Shown here: positions 1-11,016 of the stretch, in pieces
How the letters are laid out: each line of letters begins with the position of its first letter
How positions within the stretch are numbered: position 1 is the first letter of the stretch
Source: Gracilaria gracilis
Lineage: Eukaryota > Rhodophyta > Florideophyceae > Gracilariales > Gracilariaceae
DNA length: 64,000 bases
Direction: 5' to 3'
Assembly (NCBI GenBank): GCA_030374805.1
Contig: JARGSG010000040.1
Span: 310,001-374,000, forward strand
Notes under the pieces: generated by a model
Told to the model about the DNA's origin: nothing
Seen by the model: the letters and a program-made list of their open reading frames with translations, nothing else
Databases searched by the model: none
Translations under genes and position numbers: made by a program

Positions 1-570
1 TCTATCGAAGGTGGCGAGATATTGGATCTATCGGAATCTTCCGAACACTCCGACGAATCGGAACAATCTAGCGAATGTGATGAATCTATCGAAGGTGCAT
101 CTTCCGAAGAAACATCTTCCGATGGAGGTTTGCTCAATGAATTGCTCATTACGACTTCGCCAACCAGTATCGAACAGTCGCCGTCTGTTCACTCATCTGA
201 CGTAGCCGGTACCATGGGTGCAACTTCCAGTAGCCCCGATCAAAGGACGTGGCCTGCAAATGTAGGTCCAGACTTCGGTACTTTATTGTCCTGCCACCCA
301 AGCGAGGTTGTATTTCTCAACAAGAACGGCCGCACGGTGAATGTGTGGAGATATCGGACGTACGATGTGGCTATTTCGTGTCCTTGTGCCGTAAATAATT
401 GCACGGCATACGTCCGCGCTGGTCAGTTTGCCAAGCACGCACAAAACGCATCGGACACTTGTGTGCATTGCGGAGCGATGTACCACGGTCCGAACGGCTG
501 GGCAAATCGTGCCCTCTTGGTGAGACATTTGCGAAGCACTTACTGCCGCACGAATTCAACTAGCATCTAG
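1..570 (+). CDS. 5'-partial ORF, acidic Ser/Glu-rich N-terminus with Cys/His-rich C-terminal half
   Basis: The frame is open from the first base of the window to a TAG at 568-570, so the true start lies upstream; the first ATG inside it is not a convincing start. The first ~60 residues are dominated by Ser, Glu and Asp. The 13-base block TCTATCGAAGGTG occurs at 1 and again at 85, so this part contains an 84-bp spaced internal repeat. The C-terminal half carries CPC, a single Cys five residues on, a CVHC pair and a final HLRSTYC, a pattern compatible with zinc binding but not matching a family I can name. No intron signal is obvious. It could be a transposon-encoded or regulatory DNA-binding protein; that is inference only. 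Confidence 0.45.
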   Translation, partial: SIEGGEILDLSESSEHSDESEQSSECDESIEGASSEETSSDGGLLNELLITTSPTSIEQSPSVHSSDVAGTMGATSSSPDQRTWPANVGPDFGTLLSCHPSEVVFLNKNGRTVNVWRYRTYDVAISCPCAVNNCTAYVRAGQFAKHAQNASDTCVHCGAMYHGPNGWANRALLVRHLRSTYCRTNSTSI

Positions 571-742
571 AAGGATTCTTCTTCGCCGAACTTAGGTCGC
601 GTTACAATCGACTGTAACCCTGAAGACTGCAACAATAAGGAGCAGTAAATGTCGCTGTGTTCACATCTCAAACGTTTAGCGTTCGTAGTTTGAGTAAACA
701 GCCTGGAATGACTTTTTGGTTCTATCTCGTTTGCTGCTTCCT

Positions 743-1981
743 CTACCGTCTCTCTTCAGTACCGAGGCGTCCCCCGTCTCTGCAGGCCATCTTCAACGAA
801 TGCATTGCGTACCCTGCGAGTGCCCCGGCGAGATGACAAGCATGATTCGCTTTCGCCGCCCATGGACAGCCGGCTTTTGCACCGTACCGCAAGTACATAG
901 CAAATCCTACTAATTCCCTCACGGTCGCGGCGACGAAGCACATGTGAGTTAGGTCAACGCCAAGGTGAAGACCTGATTGTTCTTTGGTTCTGTTGCACCA
1001 ATAGAAGGAACACAGTGAGAACACTGCTCCACTTCCTCCGACGCTGGGACGATGGTAGCGAGAATGACGTAGAATCGTCATCAAAGCTATAGTTCCAATG
1101 GAGGCAAACGTCCCACCTAAACTGTAGAGCACTAGAATCTCACGTGCGGTTAGCAACGGGGAACATGCCTGTATAATGATCCATGCGACAGTCGTATTTA
1201 GTACAAGGTGGGGTGTTCTGAAATGTGCGAACACAGAAGTGAAAACGGTGTGCCACCGTCCGCGTCTGACGTTTGTCAGAGAGAGTACAAGATTATTCCA
1301 CAAGAATCTCATAAATGACGAATTTCTTATCCCACAGCAGTTCAAGCGAGGACTTAGTCGTATTGCCGAGTATATCGCGAAGTTTGTGAAAGCAATTCCA
1401 TAGCCCAACCGTCTGGTTTCGGAAGTTCCAAACTCTGATAGTATTTCTACAACTCCAACACAGCTCTGGCAAAGGCTGTCGATTCTCTTTCGATGCGTCC
1501 ACTCCTGGCCAGCTGCTTTCATGCAGCTCCAGTCCTCTTTCGTTCTGCTGCATTTAATGAGTGGCGTCATGCCAAAACGCGAAAACACATCTTTGTGTTT
1601 CGATCCGTGATCTATGGCGGTACTGTTCTTGTGAAGAATGGAAACTGACGCGACACCCTGGTTTGGAAGATGTAGTTCAGCATTGCATGCTACTGACCGG
1701 TTGGGATACCAGTATCTGCGCTTGTGGTATATGCGTGGTATCATGAAGAAACTCGTATTCAAGAAGCTGCCTTGTTCAGCTCTCCAAAGCTGCCGAAGCC
1801 CTTGCATATCAAAGGTCTCCGATACACGCACTGCGAAACCCCGGGTTGCTGCAGCTTCCGACTCCTGGACACAAGAGACATGCAAAGCTGCAGAAGATGA
1901 TTCGAGGGTCGTGCTAACCTGAAAAAGAGAGAGGCGTTTGCTGTTGTAACCTTCATGCTTGGCACCCTGTGTGTGCCCCAT
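743..1981 (-). CDS. Rhomboid-family intramembrane serine protease (S54)
   Basis: An intact 412-aa ORF reads from ATG at 1981 to a stop at 743. It carries the full rhomboid signature: H253-x4-H258-x3-N262 (the HxxxxHxxxN of the second core helix), the nucleophile motif GGSGA with Ser317, and the catalytic-His helix around HLAGALAG with His383. Hydrophobic stretches at about 196-212, 258-276, 281-304, 316-328, 345-362 and 380-396 fit a six-helix rhomboid core. Rhomboids of this type cleave transmembrane substrates inside the membrane. The ~190-residue soluble N-terminal extension and C-terminal core layout would fit an organellar (PARL-like) or secretory member; I cannot decide which. No intron is needed. 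The gene is divergently arranged with the ORF at 2651. Confidence 0.8.
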   Translation of the reverse strand: MGHTQGAKHEGYNSKRLSLFQVSTTLESSSAALHVSCVQESEAAATRGFAVRVSETFDMQGLRQLWRAEQGSFLNTSFFMIPRIYHKRRYWYPNRSVACNAELHLPNQGVASVSILHKNSTAIDHGSKHKDVFSRFGMTPLIKCSRTKEDWSCMKAAGQEWTHRKRIDSLCQSCVGVVEILSEFGTSETRRLGYGIAFTNFAIYSAIRLSPRLNCCGIRNSSFMRFLWNNLVLSLTNVRRGRWHTVFTSVFAHFRTPHLVLNTTVAWIIIQACSPLLTAREILVLYSLGGTFASIGTIALMTILRHSRYHRPSVGGSGAVFSLCSFYWCNRTKEQSGLHLGVDLTHMCFVAATVRELVGFAMYLRYGAKAGCPWAAKANHACHLAGALAGYAMHSLKMACRDGGRLGTEERR

Positions 1982-2650
1982 TGTAGAGGGCCCAGATTCA
2001 CGACGGTGTTTGACAGCTGTCGGCGTGTGTTAATGGCCGACGCTGTCAGTTTCTGCAACGTACATTAAAAAGAGAGGTTATTCAACCGGGATCATCACAA
2101 TGTGATGATGTGATCGCGGGCACATGCCGGCACGTGTACGAGTTGTACAGGGGTACAGTATCCTGTACACGTACTTGTGTACCGTCTCCTCACAAGCGAG
2201 CTGCCCCCGAATACTCCCCGTGAGATGCAACGTTCCCCCGTGAGATGCAACGTTCCCCCGTAAAATGCACTGATTTCATTACCCCACTGGTGCGTAGTTG
2301 ATACGCACTGCGTACCTCACAAAATGCAATAATATTTAGTACTGCAGCTGACAGCGATGGCTGTCAATCACCGCCGCATTGCACGCCACCACTCAGCAGT
2401 AGCCTCGTAGTAGAAATTGAGTAGCGTTCTACCCTTGTAAAGGCTTCATTCATTGTAACCACCGGCAGCCCTTTTCTCACACCAGCTACTCACCACCCCC
2501 TCTGTCAAAGGGCGCCACGATCAAAACAAATACGGTTTCTTCTTTCACAGCTGCCTGGCCCCCCGTAAGCCCTCCATTGAGAGAAGAACACGGGGTGCCT
2601 CAAGGCGCGAAGCATCAAACTTTTCGTTTGACGCTCACATTTGCAACAAA
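1982..2650. other. Intergenic region between divergent genes
   Basis: No supported ORF. It holds a cluster of six GTAC sites (about 2135-2182), two copies plus a partial third copy of a 20-bp tandem repeat (2220-2268), and the likely divergent promoters of the rhomboid gene (minus) and the 470-aa ORF (plus). Confidence 0.5.
2220..2268. repeat. 20-bp tandem repeat, 2.4 copies
   Basis: The unit GTGAGATGCAACGTTCCCCC is present perfectly at 2220-2239 and 2240-2259, and a third partial copy (GTAAAATGC) follows. Confidence 0.85.
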
Positions 2651-4063
2651 ATGGAACATCCTCCGGATGTTCCCGCGTCAAGCGAAGCACCGTTTGTTTC
2701 CAAGTACGATTCCACTCCCTCTCCGTCACCGCCTTGCGAACCAGGTGTCATACATGGAAGTCAACGCAGTATGCCTCGGAGCGGAGTTGACAACGACGTG
2801 CATAGACACCTTCCGAGTGGCCCACAACGAGGTCGAGTACACAAGCCCAACAGGCACGGAACCAAAGAACGAAACGAAAGTACTATCGGAGATGTGTCTT
2901 CACAGGCTCAAGTCATAAACGCTATGATTCTGACTACTGGCATACTGGAAACAAAATTGAGCTACCCCTCACATTCTCCCGACGATCAGCGCCGACGAAG
3001 GGAGTCTACAATGCCATTGCCGGCTATTATCCTCAACAATATTCCAGCATTGGTGGGATGGGTTTATGAGAAAATGAATGCTTCATGTCGACACCAAAGA
3101 GACAGAGGGGATGTCCTGCTACACATAATGCGGCAGCCAAATGTTTATATCTGGGACTTTGATGGGGAGAAGATATATAAAGCTTCAGAACGCTTCTGGG
3201 AAAATATCTGCTTCTTTGCGGATAAGCTGGCCCCGGATGGTAGAGCTGTGAACGTCATTGAGGCCATGCGGAGGTACCCTTCATCGGTATTAACGTGTAA
3301 GGGAGTGAATATACTCTTTGGGAAGAAGAAATTGCTTGGAACTGTAACAATTCGAACTGCTATTATTCCCTCAACCTTATCCGTTTTCCAACACAATAAG
3401 CGACTGAAACGTATGTACGACAGAAGCGCATTTGGTCGTCTCCAGGAGGTCCTGATACATTTCATATCTGTGTGTGAATATGTTATGCGAGCAGCGTATA
3501 TCTCAATGAACTCCCACATGGAGTCGTGTATTACAGAGCAGTTTTTGCAGGAATTGACGCAAAGGATTACTTACGAGAAGCAAGATGACAATGAGAACTT
3601 CCTAAGTATGTCGTCCACTGACGTACTTCTCGAAATGTCGGACAAAACCGCATCTCAATGTCTCACGGAGTCGATCCGTATTGCACATTCCGCGTTCATG
3701 GATGGGTTACAGGCCGTAGGAAACAAGTACGAGAACGATGTACCTAAATCGAGCACTGTTCAAGGCGTTGGGCTGGAGATGCTCGGACGAATACCAGAGC
3801 CATTTCTCGATTCGTTCGTGAACAAGCTGTGCAGTCATTTGAGAACTGTCTTTCCTGTCGCTATTGATCTTAAGGAGGTCGCACTGAAAGTAGTGACGAT
3901 CTTACGCTGGGCAGATGAGCTCTTCAAACAAACCGGTGACTCACTAATGAGAGTTATCAGAAAGAAAGAGCCAGAGTTTGCATTTCACTTTTCGAACGTA
4001 TTCTACCCTGCGGAGTTCTACGAGCTCAAAGAGTCGGCTCTTCCAGGCATAACAGACACGTAA
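2651..4063 (+). CDS. Hypothetical protein, 470 aa
   Basis: An uninterrupted ORF from ATG 2651 to TAA 4061-4063. I do not recognise the family. The first ~120 residues are Pro/Ser/Arg-rich and probably disordered. From about residue 125 the sequence has balanced composition with amphipathic, likely helical segments (for example around the motif YIWDFDGEKIYKA), and no signal peptide or membrane segment. Length, composition and absence of repeats argue for a real gene rather than a chance frame. The start could be a later Met. A transposon-associated origin cannot be excluded, given the transposase relic immediately downstream. Confidence 0.6.
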   Translation: MEHPPDVPASSEAPFVSKYDSTPSPSPPCEPGVIHGSQRSMPRSGVDNDVHRHLPSGPQRGRVHKPNRHGTKERNESTIGDVSSQAQVINAMILTTGILETKLSYPSHSPDDQRRRRESTMPLPAIILNNIPALVGWVYEKMNASCRHQRDRGDVLLHIMRQPNVYIWDFDGEKIYKASERFWENICFFADKLAPDGRAVNVIEAMRRYPSSVLTCKGVNILFGKKKLLGTVTIRTAIIPSTLSVFQHNKRLKRMYDRSAFGRLQEVLIHFISVCEYVMRAAYISMNSHMESCITEQFLQELTQRITYEKQDDNENFLSMSSTDVLLEMSDKTASQCLTESIRIAHSAFMDGLQAVGNKYENDVPKSSTVQGVGLEMLGRIPEPFLDSFVNKLCSHLRTVFPVAIDLKEVALKVVTILRWADELFKQTGDSLMRVIRKKEPEFAFHFSNVFYPAEFYELKESALPGITDT

Positions 4064-4623
4064 ACGTGTTTACTGATTCTATTTACCAACTAACGCAAGC
4101 TGTAGAATGACAGCCTCGAAGGCCACAGCGTCCATATTTTCCCATCCACATTACTATCGTCAACAGCGTAAAAAGGCGCGTGTGAGGCAGCGGTACGCAG
4201 CAGAGCTTTTGCGTCGCGTTGGGTCCGGCCGGCACAGTAGCATGGAAGAAGGTCGTTCCCTCCGTCTGGTCTCTCCCCTTCCCTGGGGGGCGGGAGCCAA
4301 ACGGGCGGCTTTATTGTCTATACAGCCTCACTGCGATCTCCCCTCAGCCCGAGCAGCGCGAGCTGCGCCGCTAGACACTGCGGCTTGCGTAAGCTGCGCG
4401 CGCTCGGCGCGTGATCCAATTATGCATCGATCACATTTACGGCAATGTCCACATCAAGAGTATCTTCATTGATCATGCTTTGCATCACCACTGGATTCAT
4501 TCCACTGATCATTGATCAAGACGTCAGCTACGCGCACCAGGATCTTCCTTCAGTGACCTGCTCGTGACCTGCTGCTAACGTGCAGTTAGACGGGGGCAGT
4601 TTAGCGACGTGCCACCCAGGTCC
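4064..4623. other. Intergenic, no supported gene
   Basis: A 121-codon frame is open at 4107-4472, but its composition (Ala/Arg/Ser from GC-rich DNA) gives no support for coding. A pair of GATCA-containing segments near 4430-4520 is the only structure noticed. Confidence 0.4.
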
Positions 4624-4642
4624 ATGAGGACGACCAGCAAAC

Positions 4643-5368
4643 TGAACGATCGCCCGGACGAGTTTAACGACCTCCCGGGTCGATTTAGATCGTTAGCGAC
4701 GTCCGCTAGAACTGGTCCCGTTCCTTGAGTTTCCGCTTTTGCTCCTCTCACGACGATCACGAATGCGCTGATAACGCTCAAACGCAACCGATGCGCCAAA
4801 GCATCCAACAAAACCACTGATCATGTTGTCGAATAAATTCTTCCACCTGCTCATGATTAGTGCGGCGAGCGGCAAACGCGGGCAAGAGCGGCAAACGCGA
4901 GCACGAGTGCAAACGTGACAGGCGGCGAGGATAGGTTGCGGAGAGCGGCAAAGATCGGTTGCGGAAAGCGGCGAGATGATGGGTTGCAGAGAACGGCTAC
5001 ACCGGTATAGGAACAAACGAACGAACGGGACACTTAGGGGTAGGGTATTTGAACTCACGTTGGGCAAAGCAAGTGTCGCTAACATTACTTATATACGGCA
5101 CTTGAAAATATCACGTTAAAATATCCAACTATCCGGCGGAGTCGGCCAATACCCTACACGTGTAAAACCCTGGCCGGCTTGCCACGACGCTCGCGGCATC
5201 GGGCCAACCTAGCACACGTGTGCGGAAAAACTACCCTTCCTAGGCATACCCCAGAATGGGGCAGTGCCCTAATGCCTTCTCATAACATGAGGTGTCGAAG
5301 CCGGTAACGGATCAACAAAATATGAAAAGCACCTCAGTGCATCCCCATCCAGGGCGTATTGCTCTACA
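4643..5368 (+). mobile_element. Candidate solo LTR inserted in the pogo-like transposase
   Basis: The segment starts TG, ends CA and is flanked by the 5-bp direct repeat CAAAC (4638-4642 and 5369-5373), as expected for LTR integration. Removing it with one CAAAC places an upstream ATG (4624) in frame with the transposase helix-turn-helix. Its 3' third resembles the element at 26160-27009: both have CTTATATACGGC followed by an AAATATCAC block, then CACGTGT sites, CTACCCTTC, and a GCATCCCC...GCTCTACA terminus. CTTATATA could be the LTR TATA box. The left boundary rests on the TSD and reading-frame logic, not on similarity. No retrotransposon coding region is present. Confidence 0.65.
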
Positions 5369-5760
5369 CAAACTACTGAATCCCTTTGAACATCACCCAG
5401 GCCGCCCACCAGTCCTGGAGCATGCCGAACAGACGCTCATTGTAGAAAAGGTAATCCACGCTGCACGCCACGGGTTTGCGGTAGGACACCAACAAATAAA
5501 ACAGTTACACGCGCGAATAGCGGGAGATAGAAGACGAGGATATACAGGAGCACTGCCCTCCGATGACGCTATTCGTTCCTTCAGGGCAAGGAATCGAGAG
5601 ATAACATACCGTAGCGCTGAAAATATAACTGGGGCAAGGTTAGCAGCCGAGAACTTCTATCACGTGAAGACCTTAAAAAACGTTCTGGCATCAGTGCGCA
5701 AAAAGTATCCAGGACTACTTTACGACCCTCACCGAATTTGGAACTTCGACGAGACAGTGG

Positions 5761-6295
5761 TATAACCGCTCGGTGTTGATACGTGTCTAGGGAGCGCCGG
5801 GGGCTGCTCGACCTAGGAGGTTGAAACGAGAGACACCTTATTGGTAGGTAGCACCACGGTGCTGCGGTAGTGCACAGTAACCGGACGGTATGTACGCCTG
5901 TGTTGGCGTGGCGCAGGCTCGCACTACCCTCGGGTTAGTAAAACTACTTAGAGATAGACTAGACTTACCATTTGGTGACTGTAGAACCAAAACGGTAATA
6001 GCGTTGCCTAGTTGGTGCTTGAGTTTACCATTTGGGCGCGGGGTTGGCGATCCGGGAGCGTAAGTACCCCGGTCGCCACCCGGCCCTAGTGCCACGTGGG
6101 CCACCAGGAGGTGCACTCGAGGTGCACGCTCCTGGCCCAAAATATCTAATTTCGAAAATAACTAATTAAGTAAAACTAAGAAATATTCACTAAGTAGTGC
6201 AGTAGCTCCAACCTCCCACGTGGTACATGCGCACAGAGCGCAGACCCACCACGTCACCACTTGGTCAGCGGCGGATCACCCCGCGCTATACTACA
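5761..6295. mobile_element. 535-bp insertion in the transposase catalytic domain, class uncertain
   Basis: The insertion separates the codons of WNFDET from the next strand. It is flanked by GAGACAGTGG (5751-5760) and GAGACAGCGG (6296-6305), an imperfect 10-11 bp duplication whose removal restores the frame. It has no coding potential. Two readings are possible: a Mutator-like non-autonomous element with a 9-11 bp target duplication and weak terminal similarity (TATAACCGC at one end, TATAGCGC in the complement of the other), or a TG...CA element running 5758-6295 with a 7-bp duplication. It contains a repeated TACCATTTGG motif at about 5968 and 6027. Confidence 0.6.
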
Positions 6296-7037
6296 GAGAC
6301 AGCGGTGCTTCCTGAGTACGGAAAGAAGATTAAGTGCTACACTCCGTCAAACTCCAGAAAATCTGGCACTCGGCGAGGAATCAAAGACCATGGTAAGCAC
6401 GTCACCGCCGGGATATGTGCGTCTGCAGCAGGTGATTTTGCTCCGCTGCTAATAATCGCATCAGCAAAGCGACGTATGGCAAGCTGGTTGCAACCGCTTC
6501 CAAAGGAGGAATTTTGGTAATGAATCCGGCATGCCACATTGGCTGTTCGAAGATCAATGGTGTCCAGCAGACACCCGTATATTGTTGACAGAAAACGGTT
6601 CTCTCAAACAAGAGATTATGGCCGAGGTAGTCAAGCACATCAACGACTTTATTCGTACAATTTTGAAGCAAGATATTACCGTACTGCTCACTCTCGACGG
6701 CCACAGCTCCCGCAAAAGTTTGCACTGGCTCGAACTCTCGGAAGCGAGCAACATAATAGTCGTGAAGCTACCTCCAAACACTACTCATTTCCTTCAACCA
6801 TGTGATAGATCTCTGAACAAAACGTTCCAAACGAACATAAGGCAAACGCGTGACGAGATTATGGGGCTTTGCCATATATGGTACGCTAATGTTGCTCTCA
6901 AGATCAAGCTGGGAGTGGCCGGCTACAAGTCGCTTTCCCCTGAAACAGCGACAAAATCGTTCGAAGAAGCTGGACTGTGGCCGATGAATTACAGCTTCAG
7001 CGTTTGCGGCAGTTCAGGCCCTCAAGACAGGCCCTGA

Positions 7038-7497
7038 TGAACGACAGGCCCTGGCGACAACGACAACGGCGTCGTCAACGCTTGTTAAGACAGGCCCTCA
7101 ATGGCGGTGCCTCCAACACGCGCGCTGCCGTCGCGTCTCTGCCGCCCGCTCCGGCCGCTCGCGCATCGCCTCTCTACCGCACCGCCCGTCAGCGCCCACC
7201 GCTCGACTAGCCCCCCCACCCCCCACCCCACTCCCCTCCGTGCGCTCCCGCCCAACCTCCCCGCCTCCCGCTCTCCCCCTTCACACCCTCCTCCCCTTCT
7301 CCCCCCCTCCCTTCTCACTCCCCACCAAAACACAACCCCCCCTTCTCACATATACATCTCCTACCACCACCTACACACACCCCCCCCCCCCCCCCCCCCC
7401 CCGCCCACAAAATTCTCATCATCATCATTACCGTACATTCCCTCCCACCCCTCCCCCCCCCTCCTTCCGACCCCCCTCGCTCTCCTAACCACACAAA
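7038..7497. promoter_or_regulatory. C-rich upstream region of the RRM gene, with a C23 homopolymer
   Basis: From about 7200 the plus strand is almost purine-free. An uninterrupted run of about 23 C lies at 7380-7402, shortly before the ATG at 7498. No gene is supported here; frames open through this region encode only Pro/Ser/Thr repeats. It could be the promoter and 5' leader of the RRM gene, and the complementary G-run could fold as a quadruplex. Confidence 0.45.
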
Positions 7498-8800
<1,303 letters not shown>

Positions 8801-9915
8801 TAGGCTTTCATTTGTATTACTATTAGTGAGCGAACGCATCTGTTTGTACTTTGATGAAGAGAGAAAGATTTGTTTATTACTGAGTGTGACAAACAGCCTT
8901 GGCTGCTTGCATAGTCGAGCTGTTGTGTGTGTGTGCTCTACTTGTTTCCCTTTGTTTTCCAAGAGATGCTTGCGTAAAGTAGATATCGTTGTTCGTGAAT
9001 CAGTTTGAAAACCTGTACAGGGGTAGGAACGCTACCCGGTACAGCTCAAGCGCCCCGACGCGGGCCAAGAACACGCGTTCTACAGCCCTGCGCGGGGGCT
9101 GTACAACGCGTGTGCGCGTGGGAACTTACAGTACACTGCGCACTACCGTGTAGTAGGCTGTGTCTTGCACCACCACTCGCCCGCCGGTCTCTCGATCACC
9201 CGCTTCTCCGGCATGCAGCGCGCGTATTTCCGGTTGCCGCTACCTACGTGGCCGCGCCTTTCGCTCCAGCGCGTAGTAACGGGCAGAGCTGCAGCGCTAG
9301 CCACTTGCCGTGCGGCTCTCCTTCGTCACGAAATCGCTGCGTGACCCCACCTGTCACCCGTGCGCCGCCCGAGCTGCTCTCCCGACCCGCATTCTGCAGG
9401 TTCAACATCTACCCCACCAACCTCACGCACGTGCGCTTGCATCGAACTCTGCACACCGGCGGTTCTTCTAGACACAGAATACGATCACGCACGACCATGT
9501 GCGCTGCCACTTGCTCACCAAGCGCCTGCGTCGTACAGAATGTGAGAGCGACGTGAGGGCACATGCCACGCCGTTCGCAGCACACGCGGGCATGGGCGCA
9601 ACTAGCGCCGACGCGCAGTGTGCCGCAGCGCAGGAAGTGGCATGCGCTCTCATGCTTGTGCGCTGTGCTGCACTAGGTCATGAACCATGACTCATGGCGC
9701 GCCGCGCTGCAGCGCACTGTGCGCCCGCGTGCATCTCGTCCTCCTTCTTCCAATAAGGCGCAGCAAGAGCATTATTACGGCTCCGCCGGATGCACTCGAG
9801 CGCGTTTATGCTATGCAGCGCGGCGCGTCTTCTTCGTACACACGTCAACTTGACGTCGTCTTCAACACCTCCCTTCGACTCGCAGCTTCCCGTCTTTTAT
9901 AGAAAACGATCTTGA
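8801..9915. other. Probable intron and 3' end of the RRM gene, then GC-rich spacer
   Basis: After the donor at about 8800 the frame stays open to 9008 but the composition changes to T-rich; acceptor-like TTTTCCAAG occurs near 8961. From 9005 to 9900 frames are open on both strands with Arg/Ala/Ser/Cys-rich translations and no recognisable domain, so I do not call genes. GTAC-containing inverted sequence occurs around 9012-9045. Confidence 0.4.
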
Positions 9916-9954
9916 CAGACTCGAGACTATTGCTTCGCAGTAGTCTCGAGTCTG
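9916..9954. repeat. Perfect-arm hairpin 1
   Basis: CAGACTCGAGACTA (9916-9929) is the exact reverse complement of TAGTCTCGAGTCTG (9941-9954). The 11-base spacer can add TGC/GCA pairs around a TTC loop, giving a nearly continuous stem. Confidence 0.95.
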
Positions 9955-9987
9955 ACCACACTCGAATCGCCAAATCGCAGAGAACAT

Positions 9988-10016
9988 AACTCGTGACAGT
10001 GCCACTGTCACGAGTT
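9988..10016. repeat. Perfect-arm hairpin 2
   Basis: AACTCGTGACAGTG (9988-10001) and CACTGTCACGAGTT (10003-10016) are exact reverse complements separated by a single C. Confidence 0.95.
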
Positions 10017-10036
10017 CAGAACCTTATTTCCGATAC

Positions 10037-10057
10037 CTTGATTTGCAGCAAATCAGG
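10037..10057. repeat. Short hairpin 3
   Basis: TGATTTGC (10039-10046) and GCAAATCA (10048-10055) are exact complements around one A; one wobble and one further pair extend the stem to 10037-10057. Confidence 0.85.
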
Positions 10058-10502
10058 TTTGACCTTCCCTCGAACGAAGAGCTTCAATGGAGCCTCTGGA
10101 CAGGGGTTTTCCAGGGTTTTCTGGGATGGACTACGCTTGGGTCGGAAGATGACGCAGGCTACGCGCCGGTTCTTTTACCTGATCTCGCCGACGATATAGG
10201 GGTTGGGTGGAAAGGACGTCGTTAATGGTTTCTTTGTCGACAAAAGCGGTACATGCGAAGCGCCTTGTCGTGGTGTACACCTTACGCGGCGAGCTCTAGA
10301 GGTTGAATGGAGAGGTTCAGTGAAGAAGAAGGCGATAATCGTCGCAAACGAAACGCTTCTGCGGTCGAAAACACCTTAGCTACCTAATACTTTCGTTGTA
10401 CCATATTATAGCCCCGTGAGTGTAGCACGGCTACTGATTTGTGGTTTGTGGCTACGGTGTAGAGATAAGTGTTATAGGTTGTTGGGGTTCTTAGCATACC
10501 CC

Positions 10503-10527
10503 CGCGTACGAGTAATTCACGTACGCG
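10503..10527. repeat. Short hairpin 4 ahead of a 71-aa frame
   Basis: CGCGTACG (10503-10510) and CGTACGCG (10520-10527) flank a 9-base loop. Nine bases later an ATG opens a short frame (10536-10751). Confidence 0.85.
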
Positions 10528-10535
10528 TTTCATAA

Positions 10536-10751
10536 ATGAGAGAGAGGTTTGACCAAGACCGGTGTCGGGTCTTGTTTTATGAACTTCGGTTTACTACTTC
10601 TAAATTGCTGAACATAACCGGAAGAGAGTTGGACCTTGTTTCTGATGAAGGGTTTTGTATTGCGAAGGGCTTCAACGCACAAGATCCTGTAGGAGCAAGT
10701 ATCGGAGTCATTTTAGCTTGCCACGCCATTAAAATGCCTAATGCGATGTAA
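10536..10751 (+). CDS. Possible small ORF, 71 aa, unrecognised
   Basis: The ATG lies just after hairpin 4; the frame ends with TAA 10749-10751. The translation is of ordinary composition (segments such as GRELDLVSDEGF and VGASIGVILACHAI) rather than the Arg/Ala-rich output of chance GC-rich frames, and has no recognisable domain. It may be an exon of a longer gene or a relic. Confidence is low. Confidence 0.3.
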   Translation: MRERFDQDRCRVLFYELRFTTSKLLNITGRELDLVSDEGFCIAKGFNAQDPVGASIGVILACHAIKMPNAM

Positions 10752-11016
10752 CACGCGAATGTGCCACTCATTCCTCGCACACAATCCGATTTCCAACAGG
10801 GAGATCACTTGCTTTCTACGTCTCACAATCGCAGCGTTTTGTCATCCGACCCCAAACGAGGCGGCTACCATCAGCTTTCACTCTCACGCATCTCACATCA
10901 TCGGAGTGGTCGCGGCGAGACTTCCCCATTGCTATTGTTTGCCTCTCACACTCGCGCCGTCTCGTCCCTTGGCCCCGAATCGATGCGACTGTCATCGGAG
11001 CTCACTGCCATCCACG

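Larger units (their letters stand above)
4624..7037 (+). pseudogene. pogo/Tigger-like (Tc1/mariner superfamily) transposase, split by two insertions and one frameshift
   Basis: Four pieces belong to one transposase. Piece 1 starts at ATG 4624 (MRTTSK) and stops at 4642. Piece 2 (from 5374) has the CENP-B-type helix-turn-helix region beginning HPGRPPVL and runs to the first catalytic Asp in WNFDET (about 5739-5756). Piece 3 (6296-6511) continues ETAVLPEY through a strand like HVTAGICASAAG. Piece 4 (6516-7037) has the second Asp in LTLDGHSS and the third acidic site in LQPCDRSLNKTF. Deleting 4643-5368 plus one copy of its 5-bp duplication, and 5761-6295 plus one 10-bp duplication, rejoins the pieces in frame. 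A single extra T in TTTT at 6512-6515 causes the remaining frameshift. The DDD triad is recognisable, so this is a young or recently broken copy. Terminal inverted repeats were not identified. Confidence 0.8.

Noticed and set aside
9005-9556. 183-codon plus-strand frame
   Set aside because: Arg/Ser/Ala/Cys-rich, overlapping equally open frames, no domain; treated as GC-rich spacer.
9988-10030. Helitron 3' end (hairpin followed by CTRR)
   Set aside because: The hairpin is followed by CTTA, not CTRR, about ten bases on, and no 5' TC terminus or Rep/helicase sequence was seen.
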